A stretch of 64,000 bases of DNA from Hydrogenophaga palleronii NBRC 102513 (GTDB lineage: Bacteria; Pseudomonadota; Gammaproteobacteria; Burkholderiales; Burkholderiaceae_C): NCBI RefSeq assembly GCF_001571225.1, contig NZ_BCTJ01000003.1, forward strand, positions 124,001 to 188,000. The letters run 5' to 3'. The translations under genes were made by a program, and so were the position numbers. How positions within the stretch are numbered: the first letter of the stretch is position 1; the number at the start of each line of letters is the position of its first letter. Below are positions 9,131 through 18,417 of this stretch, piece after piece. Under the pieces are notes generated by a model. It was not told the DNA's origin. It searched no databases and worked only from the letters and a program-made list of their open reading frames with translations.

Positions 9131-9174
9131 TCTGGCGCGGCCCGCCGGGGCCGCAACGGAAGAAACCTGCGGCC

Positions 9175-9627
9175 TCAGGGACGCAGGTAGACAAAACCTT
9201 CACGCGCCTGCAGGCGCGCCACCTCGGCCACGCCGGAGGGCACGACCTTGGCTTCCATCGCCACCTTGGCGGGGTCGATGTTGCGCGACACCAGGGTGTT
9301 GTTGCAGACAAAGAAGTCCACGCCCTTGGACGCCAGGTCGCCGATGGCGCCGGCGAAGGACTGCTGGGCGGTGTTGGTGGCGCCGTCGAGCAGGAAGTCG
9401 ATGCCCGCGCCGTGGGTGACGACCGCGATCTTCGCCGTCGGGTCGGCCGCCAGGTGGTTGCGGATGTTCTGGATGGCGCGGGTCGCCTGCGGGATGCCGT
9501 CGGACAGGTGGTACACCACCTTGATCGGGGCAGCCGGCGCGGCGGCGGTCTGGGCCTGGGCTTGCAAGGTGGTCGCCAGCACGGCGCCCAGCAGCAGGGT
9601 CTTGAAGAAGGTGAGGAACTTGAACAT
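9175..9627 (-). CDS. Exported DsrE/DsrF-like protein
   Basis: The product is a 150-residue protein with a Sec signal peptide (MFKFLTFFKTLLLGAVLATT, then AQA cleavage site), followed by a DsrE-like alpha/beta fold: KVVYHLSDG at the first strand, AVVTHGAGIDFLL in the middle and DFFVCNNTL with one Cys near the third strand. DsrE-type folds are known from sulfur-transfer proteins, but exported versions have no settled function. ATG at 9627 is chosen over a longer frame because GGAGA lies just upstream and the signal peptide begins there. It stands alone, with a strong terminator behind it. Confidence 0.75.
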   Translation of the reverse strand: MFKFLTFFKTLLLGAVLATTLQAQAQTAAAPAAPIKVVYHLSDGIPQATRAIQNIRNHLAADPTAKIAVVTHGAGIDFLLDGATNTAQQSFAGAIGDLASKGVDFFVCNNTLVSRNIDPAKVAMEAKVVPSGVAEVARLQAREGFVYLRP

Positions 9628-9714
9628 GGCGGTCTCCGAAAAGGGGTTTTGGCGCGCTGGCGCCTGGCGGACCCGCATCCTACAAGCAATGCCTGCGTGC
9701 CGGGCGCGGCTGTC

Positions 9715-10728
9715 TCAGCGTTTCGACCGGGGCGTGGTGCGTGGTGTCGATGGCATGGCGGGCCCGCCTGCCAGCGGTTCGGGCGACTGGCCGCTGCGCG
9801 CACCGGCGCGCGGGTGGGCCGCGTCGTAGACCTGGGCCAGGTGCTGGAAGTCGAGCCGGGTGTAGACCTGGGTGGTGCTGATGCTGGCGTGGCCCAGCAG
9901 CTCCTGCACCGCGCGCAGGTCGCCGCTGGACTGCAGCACGTGGCTGGCGAACGAGTGGCGCAGCATGTGCGGGTGCACCGGCGTGGCCAGCCCGGCCAGC
10001 AGCGAGCGGCGCTTGAGCCGCACGCGGATGTGCTGCGGCGTCAGGCGCTGGCCGCGCGCGCCGATGAACAGCGCCGGATCGTCGCCGGCCCAGGCCGCGC
10101 GCTGCTGCAGCCAGGTGGCCAGGGCGGCAAGCGCCTGCCGGCCCACCGGCACGCTGCGGCGCTTGGAGCCCTTGCCGAGCACATGGGCTTCGCCGTCCTG
10201 GGCGTCGATCCAGCCGCGGGCACTGCCGCTGGCCGCCACGTCCAGGCCCACCAGTTCACCGATGCGCAGGCCGCAGCCGTACAGCAGTTCGGTGATGCAG
10301 GCGTCGCGCGCCTCCAGCGCCGGGTCGTCGCCGGCCTCGTGGTGGCTGGCCAGCTGCATGGACTCGTCCACCCCCAGCGCCTTGGGCAGCGGTTTGCCGG
10401 CCTTGGGCGCGCGCACGTCCTGCACCGGGTTGTGATCGATGCGGCCCTGGCGGCCGAGCCAGATGTAGAAGCCGCGCCAGCCGGAAAGAATGAGCGCGAT
10501 GCCGCGCGCGCTGCGCCCGGCGCCGTGCATCTGCGCTACCCAGCGGCGGATGTGGGTGTTCTGCACCGCGGTGAGCGCCACCTGCGCTTCACGTGCCTGG
10601 GCGCTCAGGCGCTCCAGATCCAGCGTGTACAGCGCGACGGTGCGTTCGGCCAGGCGTTTTTCGACCCGCACATGGTTCAGGTAGGCCTGTACCAGCGCGG
10701 CGTCGTCGGCGCTGGCCGATGCGCTCAT
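9715..10728 (-). CDS. xerC: Tyrosine recombinase XerC
   Basis: XerC, with XerD, resolves chromosome dimers at dif. The protein has 337 residues with the N-terminal SAM-like core-binding domain (about 10-100) and the catalytic domain. The catalytic set is readable: Arg155 (CGLRIGEL), Lys in GKGSKRR (186-191), His254 and Arg257 (HPHMLRH), His280 (LLGHAS) and the nucleophile Tyr289 (TTQVYTR). ATG at 10728 overlaps the DUF484 stop (ATGA) and is taken over an upstream open frame without conserved sequence. The gene order dapF-DUF484-xerC matches the known chromosomal xerC locus, so this is not a phage integrase. The C-terminus has about 35 extra Pro/Ser/Arg-rich residues. Confidence 0.93.
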   Translation of the reverse strand: MSASASADDAALVQAYLNHVRVEKRLAERTVALYTLDLERLSAQAREAQVALTAVQNTHIRRWVAQMHGAGRSARGIALILSGWRGFYIWLGRQGRIDHNPVQDVRAPKAGKPLPKALGVDESMQLASHHEAGDDPALEARDACITELLYGCGLRIGELVGLDVAASGSARGWIDAQDGEAHVLGKGSKRRSVPVGRQALAALATWLQQRAAWAGDDPALFIGARGQRLTPQHIRVRLKRRSLLAGLATPVHPHMLRHSFASHVLQSSGDLRAVQELLGHASISTTQVYTRLDFQHLAQVYDAAHPRAGARSGQSPEPLAGGPAMPSTPRTTPRSKR

Positions 10729-11411
10729 GGCCGCAGGCGGGTCAGCGCGGCGCTGGTGAGTTCGCCGATGCGCTCGAGGAAGTCGGTGCCCATGTCGGAC
10801 GCAAACCGCTGTGCATCGGGCGAGGCCAGCACCAGCAGGCCAAAGGCCTCGGGGCCCTCGCCGGCACGCAAGGGAATCAGGGCCAGCGAGGTGGCCGAGG
10901 CCGGGTCGACCAGCCACTTGGCGGCTTCCAGGTCGGGATTGGCGCCGCAGTAGGGCCGGGTGAGCGAAGAGGCAAAGGCCTTCACGTCGTCGCTGGCGCC
11001 CTGGGCAAAAGGCTCGGTGGCGAACTCGGGCGCGACGTCCCAGGCCTTGATGGCGACCTGCGGCACGCCGAACTGCTCGGCAATGGCGGTGGCGGCGGTG
11101 GTCGGCAGCGCCCGCGCGTCGCGCGCCAGCAGCAGCTCACGCGTCCAGCGGTGCAGCTTGTCGGCGATGCCGGTGTTCTCGTTGCCGTGTCGGATCATCT
11201 CGGCGCCCTTGAGCTCCAGGCCGCGGATCTTCTCGCGCAGCATCTCGGCCTGGCGCTCCTGCAGGCTCACCGCGCGGTGGCCGTGCGGGCTGGTCAGCTG
11301 CACCGCCGCCAGCAGGCTGGCGTGGCGCTCGAAGAAGTCGGGCGTGTTGGCCAGGTAGTTGGCGATGTCGTCTTCGGTGATTGGCGGAATGTGGTTGTTG
11401 TTGGCGTTCAT
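10725..11411 (-). CDS. DUF484 (GAF-like) protein
   Basis: The 228-residue protein belongs to the DUF484 family, which is usually encoded between dapF and xerC, as here. It begins with a helical segment containing the family motif ITEDDIANYLANTPDFFERH, followed by Gln/Arg/Glu-rich helices likely to form a coiled coil (about 45-80), then a GAF-like alpha/beta domain ending LERIGELTSAALTRL. The function is not established. The stop overlaps the xerC start; dapF ends 31 bases upstream. Confidence 0.88.
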   Translation of the reverse strand: MNANNNHIPPITEDDIANYLANTPDFFERHASLLAAVQLTSPHGHRAVSLQERQAEMLREKIRGLELKGAEMIRHGNENTGIADKLHRWTRELLLARDARALPTTAATAIAEQFGVPQVAIKAWDVAPEFATEPFAQGASDDVKAFASSLTRPYCGANPDLEAAKWLVDPASATSLALIPLRAGEGPEAFGLLVLASPDAQRFASDMGTDFLERIGELTSAALTRLRP

Positions 11412-11442
11412 GTGGTGCGTGCGGGCTGTGCGGTGGCGGGGA

Positions 11443-12318
11443 TCAGGCGAGGTCGGGGATGGTGATCTCGCCGTCGAAGACCGTGGTGGCGGGGCCGGTC
11501 AGGCGCACCGGCTGGTCGTGGCGCGGGCTGTCCTGCCAGTTGATGGTGAGCACGCCGCCGCGGGTGTGCACGTCCACCTCGTTGTCGAGCAGGCCCAGGC
11601 GGATGCCGGCCACCACCGCGGCGCAGGCGCCGGTGCCGCAGGCCAGGGTTTCGCCGGAACCGCGCTCGTGCACCCGCAGGCGCACCTCGTTGCGGCTCAC
11701 GATCTGCAGGAAACCGGCGTTGACACGCTGCGGAAAACGCTCATGCGTTTCGATCCACGGGCCGGACGATGGCACGGGCGCGGTGTTGACGTCGTCCACC
11801 AGCATCACGGCATGGGGGTTGCCCATGGACAGCACGGCCACCGGCACATCACCCGCGTAGGGCAGCGCCAGCGGCCAGCGTTCGTAGTTGCCCATGGGCT
11901 CGGGAGCCAGGCCGGTGTTGTCGAATGGCACGCGGGCGAGATCGAACACAGGCGGGCCCATGTCCACCGTGACCCGGCCATCGGCGTGCATCTGCAGCTC
12001 GAGCTCGCCGTTCTGCACTTTCACGCGCAGCGGGTTGCGACCGCTCAGGCCCTTGTCGTGCACGTAGCGCACGAAGCAGCGCGCACCGTTGCCGCAGTGT
12101 TCCACCTGGCCGCCGTCGGCGTTGTGGATCACGTATTCGAAGTCCAGGCCTTCGCCGGGCGAAGGCCGCACGCTCAGGATCTGGTCGGCGCCGACGCCGA
12201 AGTGGCGGTCGGCCAGGAAGCGGTATTGCGCCGCGCTCAGCCCGAGTTGGCCGCGTGTTTCGTCGAGCACGACAAAGTCGTTGCCCGCGCCCTGCATCTT
12301 GGTGAACCGGATGTGCAT
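11443..12318 (-). CDS. dapF: Diaminopimelate epimerase
   Basis: DapF converts LL- to meso-diaminopimelate for lysine and peptidoglycan synthesis. The 291-residue protein starts [17 protein letters not shown]. Its two catalytic cysteines lie in HCGNGARCF (near residue 76) and ACGTGACAA (near residue 226). ATG at 12318 is chosen because the conserved N-terminus begins there, although the frame is open further upstream. It is the first gene of dapF-DUF484-xerC and diverges from the NUDIX/MBL gene over 67 bases. Confidence 0.96.
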   Translation of the reverse strand: MHIRFTKMQGAGNDFVVLDETRGQLGLSAAQYRFLADRHFGVGADQILSVRPSPGEGLDFEYVIHNADGGQVEHCGNGARCFVRYVHDKGLSGRNPLRVKVQNGELELQMHADGRVTVDMGPPVFDLARVPFDNTGLAPEPMGNYERWPLALPYAGDVPVAVLSMGNPHAVMLVDDVNTAPVPSSGPWIETHERFPQRVNAGFLQIVSRNEVRLRVHERGSGETLACGTGACAAVVAGIRLGLLDNEVDVHTRGGVLTINWQDSPRHDQPVRLTGPATTVFDGEITIPDLA

Positions 12319-12385
12319 GGGCGCGATTATCCGTCGACAGGCCCGTGCCTCTGCACGGCAGGGTTGCTTGTCGCAAAATGCCCGC

Positions 12386-14107
12386 ATGGTCCGCCCTACC
12401 CAACTCCTGCACCCGTCCCGCGCGCTCGCCAGCCTGCGGCCCGCTGCCACCGTGCTGCTGCTGCGCGACAGCAGCGACCCGGCGCGCCCCGGCATCGAGG
12501 TGCTGATGACGCGCCGTTCCATGACGGCCAGCTTCGCGCCCGGCGCCTACGTGTTCCCGGGCGGTGGCATCGACGCCACCGATGCCCAGGCGCACGGCAT
12601 CAGCACGCGCCGCAGCACGCAGAGCGACCTGCACCTCACGCAGGCCATCGCCGCCATCCGCGAGAGTTTTGAAGAACTCGGTGTGCTGCTCGCGCACCGC
12701 GCCGACGGCACGCCGGTGGACGACGGCGACATTGCCACGCTGGACCGCAAGGCGCCGTTTGCCACGCAGTGCGAAGCCAAAGGCCTGCGGCTCGACGGCG
12801 CCGGCGTGTACGTGCTGGCGCACTGGATCACCGACCGCGATCTGCCACGCCGTTTCGACGTGCCCTTTCTGGTCGCCCGCATGCCCGAAGGCCAACAGCC
12901 CGTGGCCGACGAAGCCGAACAGTTCGAGCCCTGCTGGGTGCGCCCGGCCGACGCGCTGGAGCGCCACCAGGCCGGCAGCTTCTTCATCATCTTCCCGACC
13001 ATCCGCACGCTGGAACGCCTGCAGGCCTATGGCTCGGTTCAGGCCGTGCTCGACGCCTGCGGCCGCAACGACGAACCGCTGTGGACCAGTTGTCCGCGCG
13101 CCGGCCTGACGCACGGCGCCGAGTCGCGCCACATGGAGCACGAGCCCTCCTTCGGCGAGCTCGCCATGGTCTGCCCCGACGGCCAGATCGCGCACAGCCT
13201 GGACTGGCAACACGAGCAACCGGTGCAGCTGCTGAAGAACGTGCAGCGCCTGACCGCGCCCAACCCCGGCTTCATGACCGGCCCGGGCACCAACAGTTAT
13301 GTGGTGGGTGACCCGGCCAGCGGCCACATCGTGATCGACCCGGGCCCGGACGAACCGGCCCACATCGAACGCCTGTGGCGCGCGGCCGGCGGCCGCATCC
13401 AGGCCATTGTCTGCACCCATTCGCACCCCGACCACTCGCCCGGCGCGCCTCGCCTGCAGGCCCTGTGCGTGGCGGCTGGCCTGGAGAAGCCCCCCATCCT
13501 CGGCCTGGCCAGCGCCAGCACCTCACGCGAGAACAGCCGCTTCACACCCGAACGGGAACTGGCCGACGGCGAGCAGCTGGTGCTGCTCGGACAGTCGGGC
13601 GAGGCCACCGTGTCGCACACGCTCGAAGTGGTGCACACGCCGGGCCACGCCGCCAACCACCTGTGCCTGGCGCTGCTGGAAGACGGCCTGCTGTTCACCG
13701 GCGACCACATCCTCAACGGCAGCACCACCGTGATCGACCCGCCCGACGGCAACATGGCGGCCTACCTCGACTCGCTCGACAAGCTCGACGCGCTGTGCGA
13801 GCGCCACGGCATCGAGTTCCTGCTGCCGGCGCACGGCTACGTGTTGGGCGACCTGCGACGCAGCGCCGACAACCCGAGCGCACCGCCCCTGGGTGGCGCG
13901 CGTGCGGCGATTGCCCACCTCAAGGCACACCGCCTGCAACGCGAGGCCAAGGTGGCGCGCGCCATGCAGGCCGCGCCCGAAGGCTCCCCCGACGACTGGG
14001 TGAAGCTGGCCTACGACGACGTGCCAGAGCGCCTCTGGCCGGTGGCCAAACGTTCGCTGATGGCGCACGTGGAACGCATCCAGAGCCTGGGCGGCTTCAA
14101 CCTTTGA
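12386..14107 (+). CDS. NUDIX-like / metallo-beta-lactamase fusion hydrolase
   Basis: This 573-residue protein has two enzyme-like parts. Residues about 10-240 resemble a NUDT19-type NUDIX hydrolase: FPGGGID, a spacer with an insertion, then the [11 protein letters not shown] half of the Nudix box. Residues about 275-480 are a metallo-beta-lactamase domain of the LACTB2 type: THSHPDH (HxHxDH), [15 protein letters not shown] and a late HGY. The C-terminus ([13 protein letters not shown]) looks like the winged-helix tail of that family. NUDIX proteins of this type cleave CoA or nucleotide diphosphates and LACTB2-type domains can be RNases or hydrolases; the joint substrate is unknown. Two iron/transport genes follow, not obviously linked. 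Confidence 0.85.
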   Translation: MVRPTQLLHPSRALASLRPAATVLLLRDSSDPARPGIEVLMTRRSMTASFAPGAYVFPGGGIDATDAQAHGISTRRSTQSDLHLTQAIAAIRESFEELGVLLAHRADGTPVDDGDIATLDRKAPFATQCEAKGLRLDGAGVYVLAHWITDRDLPRRFDVPFLVARMPEGQQPVADEAEQFEPCWVRPADALERHQAGSFFIIFPTIRTLERLQAYGSVQAVLDACGRNDEPLWTSCPRAGLTHGAESRHMEHEPSFGELAMVCPDGQIAHSLDWQHEQPVQLLKNVQRLTAPNPGFMTGPGTNSYVVGDPASGHIVIDPGPDEPAHIERLWRAAGGRIQAIVCTHSHPDHSPGAPRLQALCVAAGLEKPPILGLASASTSRENSRFTPERELADGEQLVLLGQSGEATVSHTLEVVHTPGHAANHLCLALLEDGLLFTGDHILNGSTTVIDPPDGNMAAYLDSLDKLDALCERHGIEFLLPAHGYVLGDLRRSADNPSAPPLGGARAAIAHLKAHRLQREAKVARAMQAAPEGSPDDWVKLAYDDVPERLWPVAKRSLMAHVERIQSLGGFNL

Positions 14108-14124
14108 ACCGACGGAGCGAGACC

Positions 14125-14523
14125 ATGGCTCGATCGTCCAGCTGGTACTCGCGCTTCGCCAAATCGGCCTCGCACTTCTGCGGCCGCCCACCCATCTTCA
14201 CGCTGGCCGTGGCGCTGATCCTGGTGTGGCTGGTGACCGGGCCGCTGTTCCACTTCAGCGACACCTGGCAACTGGTGATCAACACCGGCACCACCATCGT
14301 CACCTTCCTGATGGTGTTCCTGATCCAGAACACGCAGAACCGCGACACGCAGGCGATCCAGGTGAAGCTGGACGAACTCATCCGCGCCACCCGGGGCGCA
14401 CACAACGCCCTGCTGGATCTGGAAGAACTGGAGGCGTTTCGCGACAAGTACGAAGCGCTGGCCGCCGCGGCGCGGACGCGGCTCACGCAAGGCGATGCCG
14501 ACACCGACAGCCCGGAGGCTTAG
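14125..14523 (+). CDS. Low-affinity iron permease family protein
   Basis: This 132-residue membrane protein has two hydrophobic helices (about 20-40 and 50-70) around the signature TGTTIVTFLMVFLIQNTQNR, which marks the Fet4-type low-affinity iron permease family. The C-terminal half (TQAIQVKLDELIRATRGA and on) is a charged helix. Bacterial members are short and their transport role is assumed from yeast Fet4. The ATG is 17 bases after the preceding stop, with GGAG-like GACGGAGCGAG upstream. The stop overlaps the convergent transporter gene by 4 bases. Confidence 0.8.
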   Translation: MARSSSWYSRFAKSASHFCGRPPIFTLAVALILVWLVTGPLFHFSDTWQLVINTGTTIVTFLMVFLIQNTQNRDTQAIQVKLDELIRATRGAHNALLDLEELEAFRDKYEALAAAARTRLTQGDADTDSPEA

Positions 14524-15524
14524 GTCTGCTTCGCCTCTTCCAGCGCCGCGCTGGCAGCAGGCTCGGGGCGGCGCGCATACCGCTGTGCCAGCAGCGCGCA
14601 CACCATCAGCTGCATCTGGTGGAACAGCATCAGCGGCAGCACGATGGCGCCGGCCACGTTGGCGGCGAAGAGCACGTTGGCCATCGGCACACCGCTGACC
14701 AGGCTCTTCTTTGAGCCGCAGAAGACGATGGTGATCTCGTCTTCCTTCGAGAAGCCCAGCCGCCGCGCGCTCCAGGTGGTGATGGTCAACACCAGGCCCA
14801 GCAGCACCGCACACACCACCAGCAAGCCCAGCAGTGCGGTCAGCGGCACCTGCGACCACAGGCCGTCGATCACCGCGTGGCTGAAGGCGGCGTACACCAC
14901 CAGCAGGATGGAGCCCTGGTCCACCACCTTCATGACCGCGCCGCGGCGCTGCAGGAAACCGGAGATCAGCGGGCGCATCAGGTGGCCGACCACGAAAGGC
15001 AGCAGCAGCTGCAGGCCGATGCGGCCGATGGCCTCCAACGGGTCGCCCATCACCGCGTTCTGCGTCAGCAGCAGGCCCACCACCAACGGCGTGAACACCA
15101 CGCCCAGCAGTGTGGAGGCCGAGGCGCTGCAGATCGCCGCCGGGATGTTGCCACGCGCCATCGACACGAAGGCAATCGCCGACTGCACCGTGGCCGGCAG
15201 CGCACACAGGAACAGGATGCCGGTGTACAGGTCGCGCGTCACCAGCGGCTCCAGCAGCGGCCGCAAGGCCCAACCCAGCAGCGGGAACAGCACGAAGGTG
15301 CTGGCCACCACCATCAGCTGCAGGCGCCAGTGGCCCAGGCCGGCCCAGATTGCCGGGCGCGAGAGCTTGGCGCCGTGCAGGAAAAACAGCAGGCTGACCG
15401 CCACGGTGGTCGCCACCTCCAGCACCTGCGCGAAGCGGCCCGAGGCCGGCAGCAGGCTGGCCAGGATGACGGTGGTGACCAGGTAGATCGTGAAGTTGTC
15501 GGGCAGCAGGCGGGAGCGGGCCAT
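14520..15524 (-). CDS. Bile acid:sodium symporter family (BASS/SBF-like) transporter
   Basis: The 334-residue integral membrane protein has about ten hydrophobic helices and SBF-like signatures: LFFLHGAKLS early, ALPATVQSAIAFVSMARGNIPAA in the middle, and FCGSKKSLVSGVPMANVLF late. Relatives carry organic anions with sodium; the cargo here is unknown. ATG at 15524 begins the conserved MARSRLLPDNF. The divergent LysR-type gene 111 bases away is a likely regulator, since this pairing is typical for that family. Confidence 0.87.
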   Translation of the reverse strand: MARSRLLPDNFTIYLVTTVILASLLPASGRFAQVLEVATTVAVSLLFFLHGAKLSRPAIWAGLGHWRLQLMVVASTFVLFPLLGWALRPLLEPLVTRDLYTGILFLCALPATVQSAIAFVSMARGNIPAAICSASASTLLGVVFTPLVVGLLLTQNAVMGDPLEAIGRIGLQLLLPFVVGHLMRPLISGFLQRRGAVMKVVDQGSILLVVYAAFSHAVIDGLWSQVPLTALLGLLVVCAVLLGLVLTITTWSARRLGFSKEDEITIVFCGSKKSLVSGVPMANVLFAANVAGAIVLPLMLFHQMQLMVCALLAQRYARRPEPAASAALEEAKQT

Positions 15525-15618
15525 GGCAAACGAGGGGCGCGCGCGGCGCCTTTGAAGGCTGTAGGGAGCGCCATTGGACCCGAGACAACGGCCTACGTAA
15601 AATGCATTTGTCTGATCT

Positions 15619-15635
15619 ATTGATGAATCATTGAT
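15619..15635. promoter_or_regulatory. Candidate LysR binding site in the divergent promoter
   Basis: Directly before the LysR ATG two ATTGAT units lie 11 bp apart (15619-15624 and 15630-15635), and TGATGAATCA (15621-15630) is an inverted repeat. The stretch is A/T-rich compared with its neighbours. Position in a LysR/target divergent region suggests autoregulation. This is inference from pattern only. Confidence 0.4.
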
Positions 15636-16538
15636 ATGAATGTGAGCCTGCGCCAGCTGCGCGTGTTCCAGGCCGTCGCCCGCCACGGCAACTTCACCCG
15701 CGCCGGCGCGCAGGTGGGGCTGAGCCAGCCGGCGGTGAGCCGCTGCATCACCGAACTGGAACAGCAGCTGGGCCTCAAGCTGCTCGACCGCACCACCCGC
15801 GAGGTGCTGCTCACCGACGGCGGGCGCAGCCTGGCGGTGCGGCTGGAACGTGCGCTGGAAGACCTGGACGCGGTGCTGCAGGACACGCGCGGCAAGGCCC
15901 AGCAACGGCAGGGCCGGGTGCGTGTGGCCAGCAGCCCGACCCTGTCGGCCAACCTGCTGCCCGAGTGCATCGCACGCTGCCGCGACGAACACCCCGGGCT
16001 GGCGCTGCTGCTGCTCGACCGCATGCAGCACGATGCGCTGGCCAGCGTGCGCTCGGGCGAGGTCGATTTCGGCGTCGTCATCGACCCCGGCCCCGCCGAC
16101 GATCTGCATGCCGAAGCGGTGCTGACCGAGCCCTTCGTGCTGGTCTGCCCGCCCACGCACCGGCTGGCGCGGCGGCGCGGCGGTGCGAAGTGGGGGGATC
16201 TGGCCGGTGAGCCGCTGGTGCTGCTGGACCACGCCTCGGGCAGCCGCCGCCTGATCGACGATGCCCTGCGCCAGCACACGGTGACGGCCTCGGTGGTGCA
16301 GGAGGTGGGCCATGTCACCACCATCTTCCGCATGCTCGACGCCGGCCTCGGCATCTCGGTGGTGCCCACGCTCGCCCTGCCACCGGCCGGCTTGCAAGGC
16401 CTGGTGATGCGACCCCTGCTGCCCCGCATCGACCGCGACATCACGCTGGTGCGCCGCGCCAACCGCACCCTGTCGCCGGTGGCCGAGCTGGCCTGGGCGC
16501 TGGTGCGTGGCGTGGCACGAGAGCGCGCACGTGCATAG
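15636..16538 (+). CDS. LysR-type transcriptional regulator
   Basis: The 300-residue protein has the LysR winged helix at the N-terminus (LRQLRVFQAVARHGNFTRAG, SQPAVSRCITELEQQLG) followed by a periplasmic-binding-like effector domain with QGRVRVASSPTLS at its start. It diverges from the BASS transporter and probably regulates it. The effector is unknown. rnpB follows on the opposite strand after about 108 bases. Confidence 0.9.
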   Translation: MNVSLRQLRVFQAVARHGNFTRAGAQVGLSQPAVSRCITELEQQLGLKLLDRTTREVLLTDGGRSLAVRLERALEDLDAVLQDTRGKAQQRQGRVRVASSPTLSANLLPECIARCRDEHPGLALLLLDRMQHDALASVRSGEVDFGVVIDPGPADDLHAEAVLTEPFVLVCPPTHRLARRRGGAKWGDLAGEPLVLLDHASGSRRLIDDALRQHTVTASVVQEVGHVTTIFRMLDAGLGISVVPTLALPPAGLQGLVMRPLLPRIDRDITLVRRANRTLSPVAELAWALVRGVARERARA

Positions 16539-16646
16539 CCGCGCGGCCTGATGCTTGCTGTGTGTGTGGGGGGAAGAAGACGCACCCGCCGCTGGCGAGT
16601 GCGGTGACGGAAGCGCTGAGGCAGAAGGCCTCTGCCGGAAAAGTGT

Positions 16647-16992
16647 GAAGCGCGCCGTTACGCCGGATTCTGTGCATCCGGGTTGCCCCGGATGTGACCG
16701 CCATTCATCTGGGCCGGGGGTCGCCCACCCGGCTCGGTGCTACCTACCCGCCAGCTCCGCGGAACCACGTCAACGCTGGCCTATTTGGTATTGCTGCGCG
16801 TAGAGATTGCCCGTTTCACCCGAACTGAATCGGCTCGTCTCTGTTGCTCTGATCCTCACCTTAGGGCCCTTCGGGCGAACCCTCGGGGCTTGTCGGTGGA
16901 GAGGTGTTACCTCCTACGCTGTCCTGTGCAGTCCGGACGTTCCTCCAGCACACCCTTTCGGGCGACGTGCCAGCGGCGGCCTGGCGCGCTTC
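16647..16992 (-). ncRNA. rnpB: RNase P RNA, bacterial class A
   Basis: This is the catalytic RNA of RNase P, which matures tRNA 5' ends. Read on the minus strand, GAAGCGCGCC at the 5' end (near 16992) pairs perfectly with GGCGCGCTTC at the 3' end (16647-16656), the P1 helix. Inside are the conserved GAGGAACGTCCGGACT block with CACAGGACAG, GGGTGAAACGG, GCAATACCAAATAGGCCAG, GGGTAGGTAGCACCGAGC and ACAGAATCCGGCGTAAC. The last blocks match the betaproteobacterial type. A GACAAT -10-like box (complement of 17002-17007) lies 8-10 bases upstream. Ends are set by P1 and may be off by a few bases. A 6-bp-stem palindrome at 16620-16636 follows but has no T run. Confidence 0.95.
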
Positions 16993-17025
16993 ACGGGGCG
17001 GATTGTCCCACGCTTCGGGCCGGCC

Positions 17026-18393
17026 TCAGACCAGGCGCTCGATCCTGCGGTGCCGCCACACCAGTTGGTAGAAGGCACTCTGCAGCACCAGCATCACGAT
17101 GTAGGCCACCGGGAACGCCACCCACACACCCGCCAGGCCCATGTGGGCGTCGAGCAGGTAGGCCACCGGCAGCTGCACCACCAGGATGCTGAAGACGGAG
17201 ATCGCCATCGGCACCATCACCACGCCGCTGGCGCGCATGATGCCGCCCACCACCGCCTGGAAGCCGAACACCAGAATGCTCCACAGCATGATGTGCAGCA
17301 GGTGGTCGGCCTGCGCGAGCACCTCGGGCTGCGTCAGGAACAGGCCCAGCAGGAGGTTCGAGAGCGCATAACCGAGCAGCACCAGGCCACCGGTGATGAC
17401 GGCGTTGAGCCACAGGCCGGTGCGCAGGATCGGGCTCAGGCGCTCCACGCGGCCTGCGCCGATGGACTGCGCTGCCAGGATGGAGGCGGTGATGGCAATC
17501 GACAGTGCCGGGAACTGCACGTAGTTGACGATCTGCGTCACCGCGCCGTAGGCCGCCGTGGCCTGCGAGCCGTGGCCGTTGACCAGCGCGAGGATGACCA
17601 GCTCGGACATCGAGATCACCACCATCTGCATGCCGGTCGGCAGGCCGATGCGCATCACCTTGCCGAGGATCACGCGGTCCAGCCGCAGCGCGGCGAGCAG
17701 TTCGCGGTCGAATGCCAGCACGTGCTTCAGCCGCCGCAGGCGCCAGACCAGAAAACCCAGCGCCGTCGCGTACGACACCAGCCCCGCATAAGCCGCACTC
17801 TGGATGCCCAGGCGCGGCAGGCCGAGCCAGCCCTGGATCAGCGCCGGCGTGACCAGCAGGCCGACCACCGTCGACAGCATCAGCGCGAACAGCGGCGACA
17901 CGGTGTCGCTCACGCCGCGCAGCAACTGCGTGAACAGGATGAACACCAGCAGCACCGGCATGATGAGCAGCATCACACGCGCATAGGCCACGGCGTCGTC
18001 GATCACGTCCAGCGGCGTGCCCAGCGCCTGCAGGGCCGGGCGCGCAAACACCACGCCCAGCACCGCCGCCACCAGGCCGATCAGGGCGCCCAGCACCAGC
18101 GCCGTGCCGGCGATGGCCTTGACCTTGTGCGGCTCGCGCGCGCCCCAGGCCTGGCCAATCAACACCGAGGCACCGGCGCCGATGCCGATCACCAGCGAGA
18201 TGAAGAAGAACACGATCGGGAACATGCCCGAGACCGCGGCCAGCGCGTGCGTGCCCAGCATCTGGCCGATGTAGATGCCGTTGATGGTGCCCTGCAGGCC
18301 CTGCAGGATGTTGGACAACACCATGGGCACGAGGAACACGAGGTAGATCCGCCAGAGCGGGCCTTTGGGAGCGGCGGGAGGGGAAGAAGCCAT
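17026..18393 (-). CDS. MATE family efflux transporter
   Basis: The 455-residue inner-membrane protein has about twelve hydrophobic helices in two similar halves, as in the multidrug and toxin extrusion family, which exports cationic compounds using sodium or proton gradients. Family-like stretches are NGIYIGQMLGTHALAAVS near residue 40, GIGAGASVLIGQAWGA near residue 70 and the equivalent ITASILAAQSIGAGRVER in the second half. It ends just upstream of rnpB, on the same strand. The substrate cannot be read from the sequence. Confidence 0.92.
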   Translation of the reverse strand: MASSPPAAPKGPLWRIYLVFLVPMVLSNILQGLQGTINGIYIGQMLGTHALAAVSGMFPIVFFFISLVIGIGAGASVLIGQAWGAREPHKVKAIAGTALVLGALIGLVAAVLGVVFARPALQALGTPLDVIDDAVAYARVMLLIMPVLLVFILFTQLLRGVSDTVSPLFALMLSTVVGLLVTPALIQGWLGLPRLGIQSAAYAGLVSYATALGFLVWRLRRLKHVLAFDRELLAALRLDRVILGKVMRIGLPTGMQMVVISMSELVILALVNGHGSQATAAYGAVTQIVNYVQFPALSIAITASILAAQSIGAGRVERLSPILRTGLWLNAVITGGLVLLGYALSNLLLGLFLTQPEVLAQADHLLHIMLWSILVFGFQAVVGGIMRASGVVMVPMAISVFSILVVQLPVAYLLDAHMGLAGVWVAFPVAYIVMLVLQSAFYQLVWRHRRIERLV

Positions 18394-18417
18394 GAACGCT
18401 TTCAGAAAAAACGGGGG

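Noticed and set aside
9715-10728. Tyrosine recombinase as a sign of a prophage or integrative element
   Set aside because: The dapF-DUF484-xerC order, the XerC-like length and the absence of attachment repeats or phage genes show the housekeeping recombinase.
16620-16636. GGCAGAAGGCCTCTGCC as a terminator between lysR and rnpB
   Set aside because: It is a good 6-bp stem but has no T run on either strand, so it is mentioned only with rnpB.
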